DNA from: Xanthostigma xanthostigma
Lineage: Eukaryota > Arthropoda > Insecta > Raphidioptera > Raphidiidae
Length of the DNA stretch: 64,000 bases
NCBI GenBank assembly: GCA_963575645.1
Contig: OY754464.1
Coordinates: 64,516,948 to 64,580,947 of the forward strand
Direction: 5' to 3'
Numbering within the stretch: position 1 is the first letter of the stretch; each line of letters begins with the position of its first letter. The notes beneath the pieces were generated by a model. It was not told the origin of the DNA, did not search any database, and saw only the letters and a list, made by a program, of their open reading frames with translations. A program made the translations under genes and the position numbers. This document shows positions 11,701-26,700 of this stretch, in pieces.

Positions 11701-14700
11701 TAATATAACTTATGATTTATGCATGGTTATACTTAATTTAATATGGAATTTATCCCCGTACTTACTTCACTAAAAAAGTAGTAAATCCAGATATATTTAG
11801 CGAATCTAGTCATTATGTCTCATTAAATGAATTAATTTTTTTCAGAGGTCTGATTAAAAACAAACTTACGCTAATCCAGATCGCAGGACATACTCGTGCA
11901 GATTTTTCCAATGATACATTGCCTTTTATAAAGAAATCCAATTCCGCATGTGAAACTTTACCTTCAGTTTGAACTAATTTCATGGTCATTTGAAATGAAA
12001 ATAACAGTTTGTGTTTTTCGAATATCCCTAAAAGTATGATTAATAAATATGGCATCTATTCAAATAAATATCGTAGATATGTTTACGTCAGTCGTAAAAA
12101 TGCTATTTCCTTGACAAATGAACATTCTTGCGACAAACAAAAGAACTGTTACAATAAGCTCTCCTAAAGGCCGTAGCCAGAAAAAACTTTTGAGGGAATT
12201 TTGTGAGTTTCAGTATTGTTACAATCTCGTGTTCCGAGTCCCATCATTAATTTTTTTAAAACTTAGTAGATAATCATAAACATTATATTGTGTACTAAAT
12301 TGTAATCAGATAAACCCTTTCGAATGCCACAAATCCGATTTCAATCGATTGATTCGTTCTAAAGATATCGTACGACAAAAATTTGCTTACACATATATAC
12401 CCAACTACATGCTCCACACACGCACATACGGATTAATGAATGTTCATTCAAAATTACTCCGAAAGAGTAGCTTCTTATAATTCCAAAATGTCTGATATCT
12501 GATCAAAATGGAAGCCAAACCAATAACTTCACATTTTTTGAAAATTTTGAAATTAAAAAAAACGGCTAATAAGAAAGTATTCCCTTCAGCCCCGGATCTA
12601 GGGGGGAGCAAAACGGGGCACCCGCCCCGGGCACAAGTTTCAGGGGGCACCAAAATCATGATAGAATATGGTTGAAAACCACACCCAACCTGTCATTTTT
12701 TCCGATTTACTCAATCTGCTTGTTTTCTGACGGTTTCCCGCTCACGAAAAATGCCAACCATTATATATTTGTATCTAGACTTTTTTAAGTAATTTATCTC
12801 AAACGCTGGAGAGAGGGGGCACCATTATCAAGTTTCTGCCCCGGTTCGAAAAAATCCTAGATCCGGAGCTGATTCCCTTGCATTGTATTGTGCACTTACC
12901 TGTGCAGCCATAATCATAAACATTCTTTGTCAACGTGTTTATAATATTTCGGAGACGCTTGTGCAGCTGAGTATCAGGCATGGCTCTGCGTAAAGAGAAT
13001 GCAAATACTTCAAGATAAGCCGATAATGAATACTGATACATGGAATTTACGGACGCCATGTCGGATAATACAAAAAATAATATTGCACCACGTTTGGCCA
13101 CCGGACGGTAACCATCTCGCAGGATATCGATGTCTATTGAAGTAGCCGCTGCTAACTCTAATTTAACGCTGACCTAAAAGATAAATCGATACTCCCAATA
13201 AGACTTGTAGATCGCGATCCATTGGTATCGCTACCTGACGTTTCGTCTGTCTACAACTGCGGTATACATTATCAAAGGCTATAATATGGTAGCCAGTGCC
13301 GGATTATACCAAGCGCCGCCCATTTAAGGCTAGCGTTTTCCCGAGTTTCTGTAGGTTATCTTTTCTTTCATTGAAGTTACTAAGGCCTTGCATCATTCCG
13401 CATATATTTGCTTTAGTAGCCCGCAAATACACCAAGTTTGAACTAGGTTCTCATTTATCCTACCAAGACTCATGTTCGAGGGAAAACGTTGCCTCCCGCC
13501 CCTGATAACGTACTGTGTATATTAATATTATATCAGTTAGTAATATCTGATTCCGATTGGAGGTTCAAGACAGACCGTCATTTCGTTAGTTAGAAATCAT
13601 TTTATTTTTTTTACGACCGCTGCCGCCCCTCCGACGAGTGCCGCCCTACGCTTCAGAGTAGTTAGCGTATAGGTTAATCCGGCACTGATGGTAGCGGGTA
13701 AAGTGTTCTTCTAGGCGGCTTACAGGTAATTGTGACGACTGGTGTTCTCTCTGTTTTAAAGGCCGCTGTATACGAGGCTGGTTTTATCGCAACATTCGAT
13801 GCTTGTTTTTGTGACCGTTTGTATGTGTTGACCTCACACGATACGTATGAAGCTGGATTTGTAGATGGTTTTGATACGCGCGCAATGGCAGCTTGAATGT
13901 TAATAAAAGTGGACGTTTATTGTCTCTGCACAGAACACACACTATGACACCATGTTTGTTTATGGCATTTGTACATGCCGCACAAGTTACAAGATATTGT
14001 TTACTGATGGCCAACAGAGAATCAAGCACGTAAAATAGCCGCGGTTCCAATTTTGAAATTCAGCTTGTTACCACGTAACGTAGTGACGTCATTAACATCC
14101 TCACTGCCAGCACAAATCTCAGCAGCGATTCTAGCGGAAAAACCAACTTCGTGTACAATTGGCTTTATGCTCGGTCTCTGCTCGGTCGTTGTTTGCTCTT
14201 CTGTGCTTGGTCATCAGCAGCTGCTAAGTTCTTTGGCCTTCTTGCTGCGCTGTCGAGAATCCGCTATCATGTCTACCACTGAGCGGAACGATCAATTACA
14301 GCAGAGGAAACTACGACCGAGCAAAGAATACGAACATGCTGTATATAAAAGAAAGGAGAACACCAATCGCCAGCGTACTTACCTATGAATCGCCTAGAAG
14401 GACTCTTCACCCACTGCCATATTGCCTTTGGTAATGTCTACCGGACTTGTAGACTAAACGTCGGGTAGAAATATTATAGTTAAGGCCGCGGTGACAAAAG
14501 TGCCTTGCAACTCCCAAACGGATGAGAAGCACGTTTTTGTATAGTTCGAGTGTCGTTCTCGAAATCCGTGTTGTCGAGTAGGGGTCTGGCGTTCGGCGTT
14601 GAGCGGCTATAGTATTTTTTCCGAATTTTGCCCAGCGGTTCCAAAAATCATTTCCCAAACGGATGAAAATTACTGGAGGGCATCTACGCAAACCCCCAAT

Positions 14701-17700
14701 TACCGGAAAAATATTTTCATCCGATTTGATCCTTGCCATAGCCTGCAGTACAATAATTTAAATGGACCCAGACTCCGAAATGAAAAAAATCATCAGCCGC
14801 ATGCATGCAACCGGACTGATATGAATGGTTATTATTTATGTTATTACAAAAAAAGTTTTCATCCAAAATGCGCCTGGCTAAACTATGCCAAATAACAAAA
14901 AACCCCGCCAGCGCGCGTGATTTTGATCCCGGAGTTCTCCGTAAATTTTCTACGAGATTTAGATGGAAGTTTCATAAACTTCTTTGTCTCTGGTTTAAAA
15001 ATATTTAAAAAAATGATATGCTCCCGAGAGGCGGTGAAATAGTGAGTGACTATTCAATGGTAAGTAAATATTTTTTTAGATTTTGTAATTGAAACTGAGG
15101 AATAATTCATGAAACGTTTTCCGGCTGCCAATTTTACAGTTTCCATAGGAATGGTACCGAACTTCATCAGAACTTTCCTCTGATAATAATATGTATCTGA
15201 TAATATATACTTTGGTATCAATCGGCCTATATAATAACCAAATTTAATTCACGAGCAAAGCGAGTCAAACGCTAGTAAAGAGATACTAGCTAATTTGTGG
15301 ATGAAGTATGCGCTTGGAGCGTTCACACGGTCCAAAAGTCGGAGTGTTCCCTTCATAATCGTCAAATCAGAGGAAAATAGTCTCATCAATGTTTAGGACA
15401 ATAATACACAATTTGATTGTAATCGGCCTTTCCACATTAAAGATTGAACATTCAGATCCTGCAGTTTCCCGTGATAATGAATATATCGGAGCATTATTAT
15501 GGATGATCTGGACTTGACCGCAACAAATTTGGATGAAAATAATTTTTCGATGTTCTGTAGGTGTCAAAGAACCTGTGGGCAAATTTTCATCCATTTTGGA
15601 ATTACTTTATCAAATTTGGCCCATTTAAATTTTGGAAAATTGTTACAAAGCGATCGCGATACATAGAGCAAAAAAAATTTTTTTACATATTCTCAGACAC
15701 GAACTATATCTCCCTGCCAAATTTCAAGTTCAAATGAGGAAATTTTTTTCCCCCTCTTTTTCCATTTTTTTTAGAGCTTCTGGAAGAGCTCTTTGCAAAT
15801 ATCAAATCGGATGAAAATATTTTTCCGGTAATTGGGGGTTTGCGTAGATGCCCTCCAGTAATTTTCATCCGTTTGGGAAATGATTTTTGGAACCGCTGGG
15901 CAAAATTCGGAAAAAATACTATAGCCGCTCAACGCCGAACGCCAGACCCCTACTCGACAACACGGATTTCGAGAACGACACTCGAACTATACAAAAACGT
16001 GCTTCTCACCCTTTGGGAGTTGCAAGGCACTTTTGTCACCGCGGCCCTAACTATTAACGAACAATAAATCTAAAGCTCGGTGAGTTGGTTCATGTTGTCC
16101 CTCTCTAAATCTTACTCTGATTGTCAAGCAACGAGAATCAGTTTATAAAAACCTATTGTTATGTTAGTTTGGGGTTTAGATTTTAGATCCCGAAGAAGTA
16201 CACATGTTGAAAGTTGGGAATTTTTTCGTCTAGGCCTTTTTTTCGTCGGATTTACAAGTTTGAACATTTAACTGCCTAGTACATACTTTCAAATTTTGAG
16301 ATTATTTTGAGATGTTACCTCAGAAGCTTTAATTTTTGTATTTTCTAAAGTTGCAACAAGTTCAACGTTATCCAACATGTTGCCTGTTGACGTCGATAAT
16401 TCCAGCAACAACGAATCTTCAAGTTGTTGTAGTAAATTTTTATTTTCACTTGTTTCTGCAATGAGTGATTCACGCTGTTCCTCTAAATCATTTCTCTCAC
16501 TTCTTACAACTACGCTCAACAATTGATCTTCCAAACCCTAGAAACAAGTTGAGTGTCAATTTTCTGTTTAACACGATGACGAAAATACAGATTAGTATTG
16601 TTAAACTTACAGATACTGTAACAGTATAATTTATAACTAAAGCTTTAGCATAGACTGCCGGATTAAACATCGGATTGGCAAGTTTCGTTGTCAGATACAT
16701 TCGGAAATTTGGATCATAATCAACTTCTTTATCTCCCAGCATGACAAACACTCGACCACTTACGGCTAAAAAAAGAAAAAATATTAAAGTGTATCTTTGT
16801 ACTGATTTTGTATAAATCCGTACACATACTTTTAATATTTCTTTCCAACACATTTTCAATAACCGGATCGATATAATCATCGACATCTTGAAATAAAACT
16901 GGAAATCCGTATTTGATAGCCATTTCTAACTGTTTTAAAAAATCAGCATCATTAAATGATAATGTTTTCAAATTTTTTCTCTCTCTCTTCTTAATCCAAG
17001 TTAAGGCTTGTTGCTGAGGATCAATACACAGAGGTGACCTTGACGCCCTTATTGTCAATATACCATTTTGTACCGAGAGCTCATCCGGTGGGAGACCCTC
17101 AGAATTCCATTTGCTAATCTCTACGTCAGTTGTCAATAACTTTTCAAGTCTAAAAGGTTGTGACAAAGGAATTCCACGTTCTAAAACATCCGCTAACCAG
17201 TCCTCGTAAACCATATGTCGACGAAATTCAAAACTGAATGGCCCAGTATAACATAGAAACGAAGCCGATAATAAACAATCGCCAATTAGACGGATACGTT
17301 CCGCATGAAGTTCTTTGAGATCCTCTGTCCATCGTGCTTTTTCGGAACTCAGGCCATTTATCAGTTTATCAGCTGCAATCAACCTTCTTTGCATAAGATC
17401 CGTTTCATCTTGAAGTTCTTGCATTCGGTTCATTGCTACTTCATATTTTTGATTTAATACACCCAAATTAGTTTCGAGTTTTGCAACTTCCTTGTTCAAT
17501 TTATCGAGGCTTTTCATTGCGTCACTGAATTCTTTTTGTAACTGTTCTACACGATCTTTTTTTGGCTTCACTTCACGATATACAGCACAATAACCTAATA
17601 CTGCTGTGACAAATTTGTAAAGACCATTACCAGCTTTGCTTATAGATGCCATGTCATCCAGTTTATTGGATTTCTAAAAAATGTATCATAATATTTCGAA

Positions 17701-20700
17701 AAAATGCACATTTTTTTATTTAATTGCGGTAGGAGTAGCTACGTTACAAGATTAAATACCTTCAAATGGGCTTTGACGGCTCGAATTTGTGCATTTGTAA
17801 TAAGATCACAGTTCATTTCTTGTAGCTGTCGTAAGAAGTTTGGGTCAGACATCATACCTTTGGCCGATTTCCAACTTACTTCCTTTATACCTCTTATTAT
17901 CACAACACACTCACAAACTACTTGTACGGCTTCCGGAGGAGTTGCAAAAGACCTAAAATTAAAAACGTCGTCTTATAATTGTGTGCCTTTTACTTCTCTA
18001 AAACGTCACACATTTATTTTTTACTTCATATATCGCGAAACTGGTTTCGAAATCAATATTTGTCATATGTTCATTGTCATAAAAATAAGAAAATATGGAT
18101 GTTTTTTTTACGTTTTGATGATGGAACTCTCAACATAGTTGATTATTTATTAGTTATGGCGTAATTTTCTCGAAAAATTCTATTACCTAATCTGATCCCC
18201 GCATTAACAAGTGGATTAAGAGTTATGCGATAAAAACGTGAAAAAATATTATTTTTCTATGAATAATTTTGAAATTACTTGATTGATTGACTCCAAAATA
18301 TAATCAGATCTAAGTTTTATTAAACCCTTTCGAATGCCCCAAGCTGGATCTAAATCTAAATCGGTTGATTCGTTCTAAAAAAATTAAAACGAAGCAATAG
18401 AAATTTGTAATATGCGCGAATTCAAAATGTGGAAGATTTTTGAATACCTAATTTCTGTAATATCAGATTTGTCAAGGTCAGAGAGTGCAAGTCGGGCGGC
18501 TTCTAATGCAGGCATAGCAGCAGAAAGGGCCAGTTCGGCTTCAGCTTGTTCCACAGCAATTATTTTACTTTGTTCCTCAATTTCCGCACTACGCTCCAAA
18601 ACTGCAGCCTTCTTTTGATTTGCAGTATCAGTTCCTATTTAAGAGAGTATATTAATGTAAAATTTAATTATTTATAATGAGCTTGAAAAGCGTATATTAA
18701 TTAAACGAAACATAGATTTTCTCAAGATTATCAATTATTGTTAGGAACTATAAATAAAAAATCGCGATTTTTTATTTATAATTATCTCGATGGACACGAT
18801 ATCTAATATATATTGTTAGGAACCGCCTGGCAAATTTTAGACTCGACTAAATAATCTGGCTCATTAATTTTTTCATTTTATTAAATACTAAAATTGAAGG
18901 TATTAAAATTTCAAAATATCTCAAGGACTTTTTTGTAAACAAAATTTCGCAAAGTTAAACATTCAAGGGTTGGCTAGGCTTCACTACCCTTCAGTCAAGT
19001 CTTCAATTCTGTATTCAGACATTACAAAAGAAGTGTTACACGAATGTTCATGGTGCCTCAAAAACCTACCCCAAAAATGTCAGCGCAGCTTGAAACCCTA
19101 CAGCCTTGTTTTAAAGTTCATGTGCTAAAATACGTACTCGTAACATTTTTAATCTCAAGAATCAAGTTCACTCCATCGTGCCAATAGAAGTTTTACTTAA
19201 AAAAATAAGACAACCCCGCATTGTAAAAAACTGTTTTTTAAAATTGACTGATCAGTCGAATTAATTCGATGGAAAGCGAGTGTAGTCGTGCGTTGTTCGC
19301 TGCAGTTAGACATATTCCTATCGCATCCAAAAATCTTTATTTGATTCCGCGGTGGGCCCATACATACACACCAAAAATGAATTAATATTGAATCTGTATT
19401 AATTTACCTTCTTCAATTTCTACTAGCAATGTTTCAACAGCAGCAGTTTGCTCAGCAACAACGACTTTCTGTTTCGCCAATTTTCGGTTTAGTTTGTCTA
19501 ATTCAATGGTTGCTTCTTTAATTTTAAACATTCCTCCATCAAGGCGTTCGCACTGTGTTAAACACCAACTTTGTGAATATTTGATTTTACAAAATATAAT
19601 TTTTAATAAATATTTTTATACCTGTGCGACAATATAATCGTCTTTTTCGTCTAATAGTTTCAAATATGTGGCTATATAATCAAGATAGTTTTTAGGTGTA
19701 ACATAGTTTCTTCTTCGTAGTTTAACTAAAAATTCTACAGTGTAATCACCGACAGATTGATGCGCATGAACAACATGCTGTACAACCAAAACTCGATGCT
19801 CTTCTGGGATTTTAGGATTCTAAAAGATGACAATTATAGCAAATTATTAAAAAAAGTCCGCATAAACCATCGGTGGTAATGTAGTTTACGATATTATGTG
19901 ATAAAACATTTATACCTAGCTAAAAAAAACCTTGAAAAAGATTCTTTTATAGCAATGTGCATTTGAACAGTTAAAAATAATGTTTAAATATAAGGATTAG
20001 TTTATTTTGGTTGAGGGACAATAGAGAAAAGAAGCTTTATATAAGCTGAAAATGAGAATGGCCTATTCAAAAAATGGATTTATGTATATTCTATCGCTGT
20101 TGAACAAAATCTCTGTGTTTAAAAATTATTTTCCACTTTTTAGTGCATATTGCTGCAAAAGCGTATTTTTTTAGTTTTTTTTAACTATAATTAATTAATG
20201 CTCTCAAACCACGACTACGGCAAGCACCGCAAAAGCACTGCACGGCTCGTTAGTTGCTTACAGTAATTTTGAAAGTTAGATAATTAATTTGTATAAATTA
20301 CTATAAATATTTATATATTTATATAAGCGATTGTATTGTCATTGGTGCACTTAATACGTGTGCAAAATTTTAAATTATCCAGACGTATGGAAGTGAGGAA
20401 CAATGAATTTGAAAGATTTTATTAGATTGATAAATAGATGCGAAGGCACATTCAGATGAAGGTAATGAAAGCGTATATTAATAAAATAGTAAATCCACTC
20501 CGAGTTACGGTCATCAGCAAACTACTGGATTTTTCCGAAACAAATTAATAATGACCTATTGGCAGGTTCATTATTGACATATCGATTTGCTAAATATCAA
20601 TTGTTTTGTTCTAGCCGTTTTAGAAAAAAGTCGATTTTCGATATTCTTATTTGAGGGAGTAGGAGAATAAGAAAAGTTTCTCTGAGGAATCTCCTAGAAC

Positions 20701-23700
20701 TTTAAGTTTAAAATTTGTCGAAAATTCGAATACGGTTTTTGTTCAAAAAAACGATTAAGCATTCACATTCTTCATATGACGTATTGATTGACTACTTTTG
20801 GTCGAAATCGTTTGATAAAATCATATCCAAATCTATAAACGCGTGATTGTAATATGTTGATACTGTTTTGCAGATTATTATTATCGAATACTTTCGTTGA
20901 TTTGTTACTGACCTCTGCTAAGAATACATTTGCAACGGCAATCAATGCTTGTTTCGGCCAAGCAAATAGCCAGTCAATACAAGTGTTGTTCACAAGTCCG
21001 GGAAAGCTGCGGCAACGCTGACGCAGTATATCACCGGTTGGAGACATACTGAGCACCACGTGAAGGTTCTCCGTACAAATGTTGACAAAATACGCCCAAA
21101 CAGATTCCCTAAATAAATAATAATAATTAAACTCGGGTCGCAGTGCCAAACCTTGCCCACAATATACTGTATTTGCTAATACAGGCAGTGTGGCTGTATT
21201 ATGTAAACTCAAGTTCTTTTTGAGATGAGAGCTTCGGCAGCAAGGCCATTATCTACAGATATAAAATGGTAGCTGTAAAAAACGAGATTTACTGTTTAAT
21301 TGCTGTTTAGATTCTGTTAAAAAGTTCAGTGTTTTCCAGGAATTGGAATAGTTTGTCTCTGTTGTCACTGAGGATGCCTTGAAGTTGAGCGGGGAGTTGT
21401 AGTCTGTGGTAGGCATATGCTTGACATTCAGTGAGGACGTGTTGAACGGTTAGTGTCGTATTGCATGTGAGGCAGTTGTTCGGATCGGTTCTTCTAAACA
21501 AGTGGCTATGCGTTAGTAAGGTATGGCCCATTCTTAGTCGGGTCAGCACAGTGTTCTCTTATCGATTTTTGGGAAGGTTGGTCCATTTCAATACTGACGG
21601 TTTGATGACTCGAAGTTTGTTATTGGAGATTGTCGTCCATTCAGATTGCCAACTTTCGCGGATTTTGGTCTTGATTAGATTTTTGTTGTCAGGGAACGGA
21701 ATGGGAAGATTTGTGGAGTTTTTGGCAGCGGAGTCGGCTTTTGCATTGCCGCCAATTCTTACATGGGATGGAGACAAAATAAAACTGACTTCCTTGTTTT
21801 GTACAGATTGGATTTTGTAGAGGACATTTAGTATTTCAGTCTTTATGGAGTTTGTTGACGAGGGAGATAAAATATATTTTGTTGACGATAAGAAGTCAGA
21901 GCAAGTTTGTTTTTGGACGAACTATATACAATTTAACCCCTTGATACATCCCTTAAAATACTATTTCTTTTTCCCAATGCCAATATTATTATCAATCCAA
22001 CATCTATACCAAATTTATAGCACCCTTCAGTTAACAAATTCGTATTCGTAAACTGTTTTCATAAAATTTGTAAGTCCAGTCCTGTTGAGTCGATTTTACT
22101 AAAATTTTAACAGGGCATTTTAATCTTTAATAGTAAACTAAATTTCAATTAAATCGATTCTGAGTTTTTTTAGCTCCTTCATTCCTAGCCCATGTTAGGA
22201 GGTACCTTAGGTAAACCCTGCAAAACACCCATTTAAAATGTTCAAGCGCCGCCACTGGTTTCTAGAAAATCATTAAAACAGAATATACAGTGAAACTTTA
22301 TCACAATCTAGTGGAACCGACTTACTTCGTCACTGTGTAGCCAGCCGCTTGAGCAGCGCCTCTAACTTGACCAGTTATGCTGTCCTTTTCTTCATCCGAA
22401 AATAATGCTGGAACCATTCCAACCGTCAGCATGTTGTTAATGGTTTCTAGAAAACCTTCTTCCGTAATCTGAGCTGCAGTAAATAGAAATACTGACGGTT
22501 TGCATTCCACACCTAGCTGATTGTACAGCTTCTTCAAATCTTCCTTGAAACTCTGTTCGTTATATCCCCGACTTAATTGTATTTCAAACATATCGCAACC
22601 TAAATAATTAATGACATTTATTGCGACAAAAAATATATTACCATTCCAACTCCACGAGTGGCGAACGGCATTCATTTAAGTTAAAATTATTTTCACAAAT
22701 TTTATATGTTTGTTTCGAGGTTCCCTAGCCCAAAAAAACATATTTTTGGAAAATGTCTGTGCGTCTGTTTGTCTGTGAACATGGTACAGGTCAAACGGAT
22801 GAGCAGATTGAAAGCAAATTTTGGGAGGATGTTTGAGATGCAAGAGTGCTATTGTTTTGAGGGAAAATCGGCGCATGCACAGAAGAGATATATGCCTAAG
22901 GCTTCTTTTTATATGTAGATAATAATGGTATATTTTCCATAGAAGTTTTTTAGTGATTTTGTTTGAAAGGTGGGGGGACGGGTCCAGCTCTACTTCGCCT
23001 CTCAAACAAAATCCCTACGAATAAATGGTTGAAAATGGTAAAATATTTAAACTACCATAAAAATATTATGGAGCATTTGCGCCAAAATCCCTTGGGGGAT
23101 TTTTAATTTACCACAAGGTAACAAATGACCTAAGTTTCATCCCAATCGGGCGTGTCCCTTAATCGGAACTATACCCTATATACTGGTATATAAAAGACTA
23201 GTGGTCCCGCCCGGTTTCACCCGGGTGCAAAAGAACGAACGGGGAAGGGAGTGGGACATGAGTACGCACATTCATCTTAGTTAACCGAGGTGAATGTTGT
23301 GTCCAAATTTCATTATGATCGGAGTTATCGTTCAAAAAATTTTGTTGGACGGACAAATTTTGAGTTACATTTTGCAATATTTTTCATTGAATCTCCGCTC
23401 CTATTGGTCGTAGCGTGATATTATATAGCCTATAACCTTCCTCGATAAATGGGCTATCCAACAAAAAAATGTTTCAATACGAACTAGTAGTTCCTGAGAT
23501 TAGTGCGTTCAACCAAACAAACAAACTCTTCAGTTTTATATATTAGTATAGATTATCGGAATATTCACCTGCTGTAAAAGCGGCCAGTCTTGTGAGACAT
23601 TGTTTACCGCTGCCGCCGACTCCTACAACCATCATATGACCTCTTTCCATTCGTAAACCTCTGTGTATACGGGTCAAGTGCTCTAAAGCATCCTCGAACA

Positions 23701-26700
23701 AAACCAAACTGAGTTTTGATCTACGTTCATTGTACTCTTCTATTATTTCTTGAAATAGGAAATATATAGAATCATAATCAAGCATATCTTCATAATAACG
23801 ACCTTCTTCTTCGGCCATAGCATTACGATAATCGCCAAATAAAATCGGATCTCTCATTACATAGTCCATTTCATCTGGAAAATGTTGCTCAATTTGTTCG
23901 ACTATATGACCCCTCATTAAAGTTTGATCCTAACATAAAAAGAATATTTTTAGTTACGATGATAAAATTCAAGTAGTTCGTATTAAAAATGTATAGGAAA
24001 TTACAGTTTCGTTGACAAGTCGATCGCAAATAACTCGTAAAAACTCATTTCTCCAGACACGTACAAAATGACTCACTTCTGTGAAATTCATTGAGTTTGT
24101 GAGTAGCAAACCTGCGCTGATCCGGGATAGATCTCGTAGATTGAAAATGTAATGAAATTTACTAGGCGTCGGTGGTAACTCGATTATTATTTGCTATTAA
24201 ATAAAAAAAATATATTATTATAATTCAAGTTTATAGTAGCAATGTTTGCTATTGTTGCATGAAACACAGTCATTGTTACAGTTACAATACTATATAAGAA
24301 ACATTTATTTATTTATTCAATGTCGGGACTTAAACCCGAAACTTCCATTATTGCGGCGGATAATTTAAGCAAATTTTTAATTATTCCACATACACCTAGA
24401 GCTAATTTTTATACATTAGGCATCGCAGAAAGTCGCCTTTTCTATCCGGCCCGACAAGTTGACAATCCATACATTTCCGTGTTGACCGATGACTTAGTCT
24501 ACCTGAGATTTATCAACTGAGGCTTTAGTGTCACCGTCCCTTGCACTAGTAGCTCATTATTCATTAAGCTGGTATCAGTGGGTAAGGATATTATTGAAGT
24601 TATTTTGCTAGTGTGAAATATTTTTGCTTGCAGAACTGGAATTTATAATATTACGCGCTTTATCAATTCCTATATACCTTGTATAGTTCAAGTGTCATTT
24701 TGACAAGAATTGGCGCTATTTCTTGTATTTCTTCATTGAAAGTGGAAACGTGTCCTTTAAGGATCGAAGAATATATATGGTTCAGCGCACTGTCATTAGG
24801 AAATGTTAAGTTAAATACAGCAAACATTGATACAAAACGAGGATCAACTTCATTCCTTCCACCTCCTGCTTTGCCCATCGCAGCAAAGAAACCTATGAGC
24901 ACAAATATAATGGAAATAAAATTAATAAAACAACAATTATATTGTCGGTGTAAAGTAAGGAGCATGTATTAACAGCAGTAAGGTAAAATGTATATTGTAC
25001 GAAAGGTATTCTTTTTTAGTGATGATTCACTATATCCACATCTTGAGCAGCGTATCGATTTCGCGCGGCGGCCTCGCGAAGCATGCTTCACGAAATGTAT
25101 ACATGCCTCGCGCCCAAAGTTGCCTCAACTTGGGCAGCCTCAGAGTGAGCCACCGGCAGTCAGTTTTTGGTCCACTTCAAAGGCGCTTCGCGACTAAATA
25201 CTCACTCTGTTTGTACCAGTTGTCACAATAAAAGAAAATGCCACAACAACTGTACATGACGGTTTCAATTGGAACGTCTCGCACTGACTGACGGCTCGCT
25301 TTGCTTCGCGAGCTTGCCTTATTCCGCCCAGAAACATTTCCTGTGAGGCAGCCTTGAGAGGAAGCCTCGTGAGGTCGCCGCGCGAGACTGCCGCGCGAAA
25401 TCGATACGCTACTTTGCATGGGCATGGTAAATCCGAGAAGGGAAGATAAATAGTCCAAGAGTTATCAAACAATTTTGGGTAGGTATTTGAGGCAGCCTGA
25501 AAATTTGTGTAACACTTCTTTTGTTATGTCTGAATACAAAATCAAAGACCTACTTGAAGGGTGGTGGGAATATTTAACTTTGCAAAAAAAGTACTTGATG
25601 CATTTTCAAATTTTAATAGGTACATTCAAATTTTCTATTTAATAAAATAAAAATAAATAAAGCCAGATTATTTAGTCGGGTTTAAATGTTTGTCAGGCAG
25701 TATCAAAACTGCAGACTGAAGTGTGAGGAGACCGTTTATTGGCGGCTGGCTGAGCCTTGTAGGAGTCAATCTCGACGCAGCACGCTTCGACTCAGCCGGC
25801 CGTCTATATACACTCTCTCTCACATTTCCTCCTAAAGTTTCGAAACCGTCTTACAAATATGTGGACCCGACTAAATTATTTTACTTATTTCTTTTTTATT
25901 TTATTAAACAGTAAATTAGGTTATTAAAATTTCAAAATGCTGGAAGGACTTTTCTGCATATAAAATTTCGCAAAGTTAAAAATTCACAGCGGCTAGGCCC
26001 CACCAGCCTTCAGCCAGGTCTTCTATTTAGTGTTCAGACATTACAAAAGAAATGTTACATACATTTTCACGGTGGCTCGAATACCTATCCAAAAAATGTT
26101 ATAACTCTCTACTCCTAGTCCAGGGGGCAGGAGGGACCAGACTGAAAAATAGTTCACACGTTTTAATCGTATTTCAACTAGTCTTAAGTTGAACTATGAC
26201 TCGAATGATAAAGCTAGATTCAGTCCAAACCTCTGTGGAATCCACTAAAATTGATCAAATCGTTAGCGCGATTTACAGGTTTGTCTCGAGCAAACTGACG
26301 CAAAAATGGAACATTCCTACTTTATTGTAATAGATTTTAATACGAAATTACACGATTTAACTTTTAAACAAACAGTAAACCTTTTTGAGTCTGTTCTACG
26401 TATCACTATTATTTTGTTAGTCAACATAGGTTTTTGCTGTGAAAAGTGCTTTTGAGCTCTTAAAATAACAAATGTTTGAATAAACAATTTTTAGTCTCAA
26501 AACGACATCAAAAGTAATTTTTTTCAAAATTTTTAAAACAAATTTATTTTTATGAAATAATTGTATTTTCGTCGGCCCTTGACACTTGTCCAAATTTTCA
26601 ATTAATCAGACTTCTGGAAATTGCAGGTGAAAATTACGCTAAAAGATTCCTTTACATGCATACATACATACATATGGTCAAGCTAAAAACAGTGTTAAAA

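Noticed and set aside
13784-14388. Opposed 88- and 111-codon frames in family A copy 1
   Set aside because: They are not kept in the other copies of the repeat and show no domain.
16497-16610. Extension of the AAA5 frame across 16497-16610
   Set aside because: It crosses a good gtaagttt donor; hydrophobic codons there are intron translation, not a membrane segment.
17704-18138. 144-codon plus-strand frame
   Set aside because: Antisense of dynein exon 35 plus flanking intron.
20772-20912. Minus-strand frame extending exon 31 by 46 codons
   Set aside because: No dynein similarity; the next family block (NPKIPEE) begins at 19819 and joins the gtcagt donor in phase.
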